NCBI GenBank assembly: GCA_041639705.1
Contig: JBEQBT010000081.1
Location: 1-12,670 of the forward strand
DNA from: JARDZI01 sp041639705
GTDB taxonomy: Bacteria > Bacillota > Clostridia > Clostridiales > Caloramatoraceae
Length of the DNA stretch: 12,670 bases
Direction of reading: 5' to 3'
Shown: piece by piece, positions 7,096 to 12,670 of the stretch
How the letters are laid out: the number at the start of each line of letters is the position of its first letter
Numbering within the stretch: the stretch's first letter is position 1
Notes under the pieces: generated by a model
Seen by the model: only the letters and a program-made list of their open reading frames with translations
What the model was told of the DNA's origin: nothing
The model's database searches: none
Made by a program: the position numbers and the translations under genes

Positions 7096-8727
7096 ATGAA
7101 AGACACCATTTATATAGTTGGTCATAGAAATCCAGATACCGATTCTATTTGTTCTTCAATAGCATACTCAGAGCTTAAAAGAAAACTTGGACATGATGCT
7201 ACTGCATCAAGGCTAGGAAAGATAAATAAGGAAACTGAATACATACTAAATTACTTCAATATTCCTGTTCCTGAATATTTAGAAACAGTTAAAACCCAAG
7301 TAAGTGATTTGAATATAGACAAGGTAGTACCGGTATCGCCTGAAGTTTCAATCAAAACTGCCTGGACATTAATGAAAAAAAATAATGTGAAAACTTTGCC
7401 AATTTCTGATGATTATGAAAGACTGCTAGGAATAGCAACTCTTTCTGATATTACAACTAAATATATGGATACCCTGGAAAATAATATAATTTCAGCAAGT
7501 AAAACCCCACTTAGAAATATAATAGAAACACTAAATGGGAAAATAGTGTGTGGGACACAGGAAGATTTTAAAACCAGTGGGAATGTGGTTGTTGCAGCAA
7601 TGTCTCCAGAACAAATGAAGCCATATATAAATAATGGTGATATTGTAATTGTTGGTAATAGAAGTGATACACAGTTGAAAGCTATAGAACTGGGAGCAAA
7701 CTGCTTAATTATTACAGGTGGGTGCGAACTTGAAGATAAGATCATAGAAACAGCGGAAAAAAGTTATTGTGTTATAATAAGCACGACCTATGATACCTTT
7801 GCAACTGCAAGATTGATAAATCAAAGTATACCTATAAGACATGTTATGAGTACTGATAATTTAATCACCTTTAACATTGATGATTTTATTGATGAAATAA
7901 AGGACAAAATGCTTCAAACAAGATACAGAAGCTACCCTGTTGTAGACGATACAAATAAAATTATTGGCTTTATTTCTAGGTACCATTTAATATCACAAAA
8001 GAAGAAGAAAATTATTTTAATGGACCATAATGAGAAGGTACAATCGGTAAATGGTATCGACGAAGCAGATGTATTAGAAATAATTGACCATCATAGAATA
8101 GCAGACGTTCAAACAGGTAGACCTATATATTTCAGAAACGAACCTGTTGGTAGTACCTCAACAATTGTTGCAAATATGTATTTTGAAAACGGAATAAGAC
8201 CTCATAAAAGCATAGCAGGAATACTTTGTGCTGCAATTCTTTCTGATACCTTAATATTTAAGTCTCCAACTTGTACATACATAGATATTATGACTTCAGA
8301 GAGACTTGCAGAAATTGCAGAAATTAATACTGAAGAATTTGCTCTAGCAATGTTTAAAGCTGGCTCCTCACTACAGGATAAAACTCCAGAGGAAATATTC
8401 TACCAGGACTTCAAGGAATTTACTCTTAGAAAATACAAAATAGGAATTGGTCAGGTTAGCACCGTAGGAACAGAGAATATTCAGGAAATAAAGGATAACA
8501 TGCTTGATTATATGAAGTCAGTATATAAGAATAAAAGTTATAATTTGGTTATTATAATGTTAACCGATGTTTTAAAGGAAGGTTCAGAACTTCTATTTGT
8601 TGGAGATGATAAGGAACTAATAGCAAAAGCATTTAATGTTCAGCCTGGGGAAAGCAGTGTTTATCTTCCTGGTGTAGTTTCCAGAAAAAAACAAGTAGTA
8701 CCTCCTTTATCTGCTGCTGTAGAATAA
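7096..8727 (+). CDS. ppaC: Manganese-dependent inorganic pyrophosphatase with CBS and DRTGG regulatory domains
   Basis: This cytoplasmic family II (DHH) pyrophosphatase of 543 residues hydrolyses pyrophosphate to two phosphates, pulling biosynthetic reactions forward. The catalytic core is split. The N-terminal part carries GHRNPDTDS (9-17; His10, Asp14 and Asp16 bind metal). The DHH part carries Asp310, DHH (331-333) and Asp384. The C-terminal lobe carries the substrate-binding SRKKQ (529-533). Between residues about 70 and 300 lies the regulatory insert CBS (71-125), DRTGG (about 130-245), CBS (248-300). This is the CBS-PPase arrangement of Clostridium perfringens; such enzymes are known to be inhibited by AMP/ADP and activated by ATP or, when the DRTGG domain is present, diadenosine polyphosphates. 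Canonical enzymes lack the insert and have about 310 residues. GGAGGT (7085-7090) is five bases from the ATG. The gene is monocistronic and ends in a strong hairpin. Confidence 0.95.
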   Translation: MKDTIYIVGHRNPDTDSICSSIAYSELKRKLGHDATASRLGKINKETEYILNYFNIPVPEYLETVKTQVSDLNIDKVVPVSPEVSIKTAWTLMKKNNVKTLPISDDYERLLGIATLSDITTKYMDTLENNIISASKTPLRNIIETLNGKIVCGTQEDFKTSGNVVVAAMSPEQMKPYINNGDIVIVGNRSDTQLKAIELGANCLIITGGCELEDKIIETAEKSYCVIISTTYDTFATARLINQSIPIRHVMSTDNLITFNIDDFIDEIKDKMLQTRYRSYPVVDDTNKIIGFISRYHLISQKKKKIILMDHNEKVQSVNGIDEADVLEIIDHHRIADVQTGRPIYFRNEPVGSTSTIVANMYFENGIRPHKSIAGILCAAILSDTLIFKSPTCTYIDIMTSERLAEIAEINTEEFALAMFKAGSSLQDKTPEEIFYQDFKEFTLRKYKIGIGQVSTVGTENIQEIKDNMLDYMKSVYKNKSYNLVIIMLTDVLKEGSELLFVGDDKELIAKAFNVQPGESSVYLPGVVSRKKQVVPPLSAAVE

Positions 8728-8729
8728 TT

Positions 8730-8763
8730 AAAATGCGTCCTAAAATCATAGGACGCATTTTTT
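8730..8763. terminator. Bidirectional hairpin terminator between ppaC and ispH-S1
   Basis: Arms AAAATGCGTCCTA (8730-8742) and the exact inverse (8749-8761) enclose a six-base loop. The plus strand runs through TTTTTT (8758-8763). On the minus strand the hairpin is followed by TTTTAATTATT. It sits between convergent stop codons (8727 and 8771), so it probably ends both transcripts. Confidence 0.88.
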
Positions 8764-8770
8764 AAACTAT

Positions 8771-10723
8771 TTATTCTGCTTTTTCAACATCTTTTAAAGA
8801 TAAATTTACTTTTTTATTTTCTAAATCTATCTTTGTAATTTTCACATTTATTTTTTGATCTACTTTTAGAACTTCCTGTGGTCTTCCTATTCTTTCTTCA
8901 GAAATATTTGATATATGTAGCAGCCCATCTACTCCATCTATCAGCTCAACAAAAGCACCATATTCCATAAATCTTACAACTTTACCTTCTACTACATCCT
9001 CCTCACTGTTTTTTTCTATAAATTCCTCCCAGGGTTCCTTATTCATTCTTTTTATACTGCCAGTTACCCTTAATGCCTCTTTATTTACCTTTATTACAAG
9101 GAATTCCACAGTTTGATTTTCACTAATAACATCACTAGGCTTGTTTATTCTCTTCCATGAAATTTCTGATACAGGTATAAATACATCTACATCTCCCATA
9201 TCAACAAATACACCTGCATCAATTATAGACCTAACAGTACCACTAAATGTTTGCCCTGCTTCTAATTTTTCAAAAACTTTTAAAGCTCTTTCTTCTTTTT
9301 CCTTTCTTGCAATTTCTTTTCTAGAAATTAAAAGTTCAAGAGTTCCTCTTCTTTCTTTAATATCATTTATATTAACCTTTAACTTTTTATCTATATATGA
9401 ATTTTGATCTTCTCCCCTATAAAGTCCTGAGAGTGATAGAGGCATAAATGCTTTTATATTTCCATACAGACATGCAAAGCCTCCCTTATTAACTTCCTTA
9501 ACTACTACATCGATAGGACTTCCAGCTTCCTTTGCTTCATTTAATGACTTATAGAATTCTTCTTTTTCAGCTTCTCTTCTGCTTAGAAGTATATTTCCCT
9601 CACCATCATTCATACTGATAACTTCAATGTTCACTAAATCACCTGATTTAAATTTTTCTTTAAGGTTCACTGGCATATTTGCCACTTCTTCCATTGGAAG
9701 TATTCCATCTGACTTATACCCGATATCAATAAACACTTCCTTGTCCGTAACTGAAATTACTTTCCCCTCAATAACATCCCCAACATTAATTCTTTTGAAT
9801 GTCATAAAGTACTCCTGCTCTTGTGAAAAATTCTGTTCTTCCATCTTCTCCTTATTCTCCTTTGCATTTTTTTGTTCAGCCTTATTCTCTGTTAAAGAGT
9901 TTATTTTATCTATCACATTTTTAATAATGTAATCTGGAGTTGATGCTCCAGCTGTAATTCCGACAACATTTACTCCTGCTAAGTCTTGAAGGTTAAGTTC
10001 CTTTTCAGTCTCGATAAACATTGTTCTTTCACAGCTACTTTTACATATCTCATAGAGCTTTCTAGAATTTGAACTTTCAAATCCTCCAATGACTAGCATG
10101 GCGTCTACCTTTTTTGAAAGTTCAAGTGCCTCCCTTTGTCTTAGTTGTGTAGCATTACAAATAGTATTATATATTAATATTTCCTTTGATAATTTTATTA
10201 TCTTTGTAACATAGGAATACCATTTTTCTTGATTAAATGTTGTTTGGGAAACAATACATAACTTTTCATTAGAATTAATAAGATTAATATCCTCTTCATT
10301 AGTGATAATAATTGCACTGTTACTACACCACCCATTAATACCCTTAACCTCTGGGTGATCAGGATCACCAATAATAATAATTCTATAACCCAAATCACAC
10401 TTTTCTTGAACGATTTTATGTATATATATAACATATGGGCAAGTAGCGTCTATTATATTTGCTCCTTTACCTATTAACCCTTCATATTCGACCTTTGATA
10501 TGCCATGTGACCTAACAATAACACTATAATCCTTACTTACATCTTCTATTTCATTTATAACATTTACACCCTTTAGCCTTAAATTCTCTACTACTTGATT
10601 ATTATGAATAATTGGTCCATAGGTGTATACCTCCTCACTCTCAGCTGCAGCCTTCTCTGCTTTTTCTATTGCATTTTGAACTCCAAAGCAAAATCCTGCA
10701 CTTTCAGCAAGTAAAATTTCCAT
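8771..10723 (-). CDS. ispH: Fusion of IspH (HMBPP reductase) and four-domain S1 RNA-binding protein
   Basis: This 650-residue protein joins two activities. Residues 1 to about 280 are IspH, the 4Fe-4S enzyme that reduces HMBPP to IPP and DMAPP in the last step of the MEP isoprenoid pathway. Cluster ligands Cys12, Cys95 and Cys189 are present, as are substrate-site residues His40, His73, His123, Glu125 (HPEV), Thr161/162, SSN (217-219) and Ser261. After a Lys/Glu/Gln-rich linker (about 281-308) come four S1 domains (about 314-383, 401-468, 488-557, 575-644), similar to the S1-like proteins of Firmicutes. This fusion is known in clostridia and is annotated there as IspH/ribosomal protein S1. 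AAGGAGG (10731-10737) lies seven bases before the ATG and overlaps the end of plsC, whose stop is two bases away. Two Shine-Dalgarno/ATG pairs in the linker could start a separate S1 protein. Confidence 0.95.
   Translation of the reverse strand: MEILLAESAGFCFGVQNAIEKAEKAAAESEEVYTYGPIIHNNQVVENLRLKGVNVINEIEDVSKDYSVIVRSHGISKVEYEGLIGKGANIIDATCPYVIYIHKIVQEKCDLGYRIIIIGDPDHPEVKGINGWCSNSAIIITNEEDINLINSNEKLCIVSQTTFNQEKWYSYVTKIIKLSKEILIYNTICNATQLRQREALELSKKVDAMLVIGGFESSNSRKLYEICKSSCERTMFIETEKELNLQDLAGVNVVGITAGASTPDYIIKNVIDKINSLTENKAEQKNAKENKEKMEEQNFSQEQEYFMTFKRINVGDVIEGKVISVTDKEVFIDIGYKSDGILPMEEVANMPVNLKEKFKSGDLVNIEVISMNDGEGNILLSRREAEKEEFYKSLNEAKEAGSPIDVVVKEVNKGGFACLYGNIKAFMPLSLSGLYRGEDQNSYIDKKLKVNINDIKERRGTLELLISRKEIARKEKEERALKVFEKLEAGQTFSGTVRSIIDAGVFVDMGDVDVFIPVSEISWKRINKPSDVISENQTVEFLVIKVNKEALRVTGSIKRMNKEPWEEFIEKNSEEDVVEGKVVRFMEYGAFVELIDGVDGLLHISNISEERIGRPQEVLKVDQKINVKITKIDLENKKVNLSLKDVEKAE
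9803..9816 (-). promoter_or_regulatory. Candidate internal ribosome binding site and start for a free S1 protein
   Basis: Inside the linker of the fusion, AGGAG (9812-9816) is six bases from an in-frame ATG (9805-9803, Met307), just before the first S1 domain. Starting here would give a 344-residue four-domain S1 protein. The motif also encodes Gln-Glu, so it may be coincidence. Confidence 0.3.
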
Positions 10724-10725
10724 AG

Positions 10726-11310
10726 TTAAGCCTCCTTTTTAAGTTCTTCTATTTTTTGCATAATTATCTGACTTATTTCTTCATAATCATTGTTTGTCAT
10801 TTTTTCCTTCTTGTATTGAACTAAATCTGCAGGTTTTCCTATAGTAATTATCAATTTTGTAAATGGTATATAATTACCTGAAATTAAAACGGGTATAGCT
10901 GGACTTCCTGTTTTAATAGAAAATACAGCAATGCCTGGATTAGCTTTTCCAAGCTTCTCTCCCTTTACTCTAGTTCCCTCAGGAAATATTCCAACAAGTT
11001 GCTTGTCCTTCAATATCCTAAGTGTGTGTTTTATAGCACTAATATCAGCTTCTCCTCTTTTAACAGGGTATACATATATCTTTCTAAGTATAAACCCTAA
11101 TATTGGTTTCTGAAATAATTCGTACTTCGCCATAAACTTAACAGGTCTTTTAATACAAATGGCAACTAATAATGGATCTAGCCAGTTAAAATGATTCGGA
11201 CATATAAGTGCACCCATATCATCAGGTATATTTTGGTGACCATTTATTTTAATCCTATAAAAAATGTGAAAAAATACCCACATTATTCCCTTTGCAATAT
11301 TATAAAGCAT
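10726..11310 (-). CDS. plsC: 1-acyl-sn-glycerol-3-phosphate acyltransferase
   Basis: PlsC transfers a fatty acyl group to lysophosphatidic acid to make phosphatidic acid, the precursor of membrane phospholipids, at the inner face of the membrane. The 194-residue protein has the acyltransferase blocks in order: catalytic HX4D as HFNWLD (His40, Asp45), VKRGEAD (83-89), the phosphate-binding FPEGTR (109-114) and AIPV (138-141). A short hydrophobic segment near the N-terminus (about 9-20) suits membrane association. Length is at the short end of the usual range of about 190-250. The ATG at 11310 follows AGGAAGTG by a few bases. The gene begins four bases after the cmk stop and ends two bases before ispH-S1, with the next ribosome binding site built into its last codons, so co-transcription is nearly certain. 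The acyl donor (acyl-ACP or acyl-CoA) cannot be read from the sequence. Confidence 0.93.
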   Translation of the reverse strand: MLYNIAKGIMWVFFHIFYRIKINGHQNIPDDMGALICPNHFNWLDPLLVAICIKRPVKFMAKYELFQKPILGFILRKIYVYPVKRGEADISAIKHTLRILKDKQLVGIFPEGTRVKGEKLGKANPGIAVFSIKTGSPAIPVLISGNYIPFTKLIITIGKPADLVQYKKEKMTNNDYEEISQIIMQKIEELKKEA

Positions 11311-11314
11311 GTTT

Positions 11315-11974
11315 TCACTTCCTATCCTTCATTACAATATTAATTATCTCATTTACTACTTCATCAATGGTTTTGCCAGTAGTATCCACTAAATTGGCAT
11401 CCTCAGCCATGTATAATGGATTTATTTGTCTTTCCATATCATTTTTATCTCTCGCAGCAATATCCTGACATATGTTTTCGAATGTAACATCTAGCTTTTT
11501 CCTGCAAAATTCATTATATCTTCTACTTGCTCTTTCCTCAACAGTTGCTGTTAGGTAAATTTTATATTTTGCATCCTTCAATACATTAGTTCCTATATCT
11601 CTACCATCCATGACCAAACTTTTTTTTGCTGCCATATCCCTTTGTAAATTAACAAGCTTTTCCCTGACTATTGGAATGGTAGAAATTTTTGATGATAAAT
11701 TACTCATTTCAGGAGTTCTTATTTTATTTGAAACATCAACTCCATCTAAATATATCTTGCCACTATTAAAATTTATATCTGTGTTCTTAAGAAGATTTCC
11801 TATTCCATCAATATCTTCAATGTCAATATTATTATTTAATGTCTTTAAAGCAATAGCTCTATACATAGCACCTGTATCAATATATTCAATATTAAGTCTC
11901 TTTGCAATTATTTTAGAAATAGTACTTTTCCCTGCTCCCGCAGGTCCATCAATTGCTATAACGATTCTTTCCAC
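11315..11974 (-). CDS. cmk: Cytidylate kinase
   Basis: Cmk phosphorylates CMP and dCMP to their diphosphates with ATP in the cytoplasm, recycling nucleotides for RNA, DNA and CDP-lipid synthesis. Starting at GTG 11974 the protein has 219 residues, typical for the family. It shows the P-loop GPAGAGKS (10-17), IDTGAMYR (32-39), DGRDIGT (123-129) and a late RDKNDMERQINPL segment that contributes to nucleotide binding. The start is chosen from GGGAGG (11982-11987), seven bases upstream. The in-frame TTG at 11989 would place this ribosome binding site inside the gene and is unlikely. The gene lies four bases before plsC. The link to an S1 gene two positions on repeats the cmk-rpsA neighbourhood of other bacteria. 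Confidence 0.95.
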   Translation of the reverse strand: MERIVIAIDGPAGAGKSTISKIIAKRLNIEYIDTGAMYRAIALKTLNNNIDIEDIDGIGNLLKNTDINFNSGKIYLDGVDVSNKIRTPEMSNLSSKISTIPIVREKLVNLQRDMAAKKSLVMDGRDIGTNVLKDAKYKIYLTATVEERASRRYNEFCRKKLDVTFENICQDIAARDKNDMERQINPLYMAEDANLVDTTGKTIDEVVNEIINIVMKDRK

Positions 11975-11981
11975 TGTCTGT

Positions 11982-11987
11982 CCTCCC
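11982..11987 (-). promoter_or_regulatory. cmk ribosome binding site fixing the GTG start
   Basis: The minus strand reads GGGAGG seven bases before GTG at 11974. It overlaps the upstream TTG candidate and therefore argues against that longer start. Confidence 0.8.
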
Positions 11988-12056
11988 AAAATATATTAAG
12001 TATTAATTCAATGATGAAACATTATATATATTCAATAAAAATAAATAAAATCCTGC

Positions 12057-12085
12057 ATAATTAAAATTCATAATTTGAATGTCAA
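12057..12085 (-). promoter_or_regulatory. Possible promoter for cmk-plsC-ispH
   Basis: A perfect TTGACA (12080-12085, minus strand) is followed 17 bases later by AATTAT (12057-12062), a 4 of 6 -10. It lies just after the flavoprotein stop and about 80 bases before cmk. No clear terminator is seen in 11990-12092, so readthrough from the flavoprotein gene may also supply the operon. Confidence 0.35.
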
Positions 12086-12092
12086 TTGCATT

Positions 12093-12670
12093 TTAACAGT
12101 ATATTCCTGCACTGTATCCAGTAGAAAAAGCAATTTGAAGATTAAATCCTCCTGTTAATGCATCAACATCTAGTAGTTCTCCGACAATGAATAAGTTTTT
12201 AACAATTTTTGATTCCATTGTGGTTGGATCTACTTCCTTAACGCTCACTCCTCCTCTAGTTACAATAGCCTCCTCTATTGGTCTAGTTCCAACAACAGTT
12301 ACTTTAAACTCTTTAAATAATCTTACAAGTCCCTGTCTTTCTTCTCTTGTAATCGAATTCACTGTCTTCTCAGCATCAATTCCTGATAATTCTATTATAA
12401 TTGGAATTAGCTTTTGAGGAAGCAATTCATCTAAAGAGTTTTTAAAGTGCTTATTTTTATTTTTTTCAAAATCCCTTAAAATCCTCCTATCCAGCTCATT
12501 TGAGTCAAGTGCAGGCTTCATGTCAATATATGCCTCAACTTCACCTGGAAGGCATTCAGTAACCCTTCTACTTGCTGATAATACAACTGGACCTGATATA
12601 CCAAAATGAGTAAATAACATTTCTCCAATTTCCTTATATATTTGTTTATTCCTGTACCTTATACTAAGCT
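12093..12670 (-). CDS. HI0933-like NAD(P)/FAD-dependent oxidoreductase (partial, N-terminus outside window)
   Basis: The frame is open to the right edge. The visible 191 residues are the C-terminal part of a flavoprotein of the HI0933 (YhiN/BaiN-like) family, whose members are usually about 400-420 residues, so roughly half is present. Diagnostic segments are EMLFTHFGISGP near visible residues 16-27, TRGGVSVKEVDPTTMESK, and the closing block with GELLDVDALTGGFNLQ followed by AFSTGYSAG, which forms part of the FAD-binding fold. Members are predicted soluble flavoproteins with FAD and a Rossmann fold. The physiological reaction is not established for most of them, and database names such as aminoacetone oxidase are weakly supported. 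It ends about 120 bases before cmk, on the same strand. The C-terminus stops soon after the conserved block, which is normal for the family. Confidence 0.9.
   Translation of the reverse strand, partial: LSIRYRNKQIYKEIGEMLFTHFGISGPVVLSASRRVTECLPGEVEAYIDMKPALDSNELDRRILRDFEKNKNKHFKNSLDELLPQKLIPIIIELSGIDAEKTVNSITREERQGLVRLFKEFKVTVVGTRPIEEAIVTRGGVSVKEVDPTTMESKIVKNLFIVGELLDVDALTGGFNLQIAFSTGYSAGIYC

Noticed and set aside
11975..11989. Longer cmk start at TTG 11989
   Set aside because: The Shine-Dalgarno GGGAGG would lie inside the coding sequence, and the extra five residues are not part of the family's conserved N-terminus.
12001..12092. ATTCA/TGAAT inverted repeat near 12067 as a lipid-regulator operator
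   Set aside because: The arms are only five bases and all A/T-rich, do not match an operator I can name, and such repeats occur by chance in this composition.
1..12670. Mobile elements, CRISPR arrays, tRNA or rRNA genes
   Set aside because: I saw no transposase motifs, regularly spaced repeats, terminal inverted repeats with target duplications, or cloverleaf and rRNA signatures on either strand.

Overview
The window is AT-rich DNA (by eye about one third G+C) and reads as a chromosomal segment of a clostridial Firmicute. Three things support this: strong AGGAGG-type ribosome binding sites with some GTG/TTG starts, an IspH reductase fused to four S1 domains (an architecture known from clostridia), and a CBS/DRTGG-containing family II pyrophosphatase of the Clostridium type. 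I cannot name a species. I see no rRNA, tRNA, CRISPR array, insertion sequence or phage gene.

Layout, left to right. (1) Positions 1-3337, minus strand: the [NiFe]-hydrogenase maturation operon hypF-hypC-hypD. Its genes overlap, hypD runs off the left edge, and a good sigma-A-type promoter lies upstream of hypF. (2) 3756-4160, plus strand: a single small, very basic protein of unknown function with its own extended -10 promoter, ribosome binding site and terminator. (3) 4210-6870, minus: a type IIA (SERCA-like) Ca2+-transporting P-type ATPase, tail to tail with gene 2. (4) 7096-8727, plus: a nucleotide-regulated CBS-DRTGG manganese-dependent inorganic pyrophosphatase, divergent from the ATPase and ending in a strong hairpin that can serve both strands. 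(5) 8771-12670, minus: a housekeeping cluster transcribed in the order HI0933-like flavoprotein (cut by the right edge), cmk (cytidylate kinase), plsC (lysophosphatidate acyltransferase), ispH-S1 fusion. The last three are packed with gaps of 2-4 bases.

Working together: HypF, HypC and HypD make and carry the Fe(CN)2CO group for a [NiFe]-hydrogenase. HypE is expected just left of the window, and no hydrogenase structural gene is visible here. The cmk-plsC-ispH/S1 cluster joins nucleotide, membrane-lipid, isoprenoid and translation functions. It contains the cmk-S1 adjacency known from E. coli (cmk-rpsA) and B. subtilis (cmk-ypfD), with ispH inserted in frame ahead of the S1 part.

Most of the window is ordinary. 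The points most worth a second look are possible internal translation starts that would release a free four-domain S1 protein from the ispH fusion, the unidentified basic 134-residue protein with an OB-fold-like pattern, and a repeat-containing leader upstream of hypF. I found no convincing undescribed multi-gene system.
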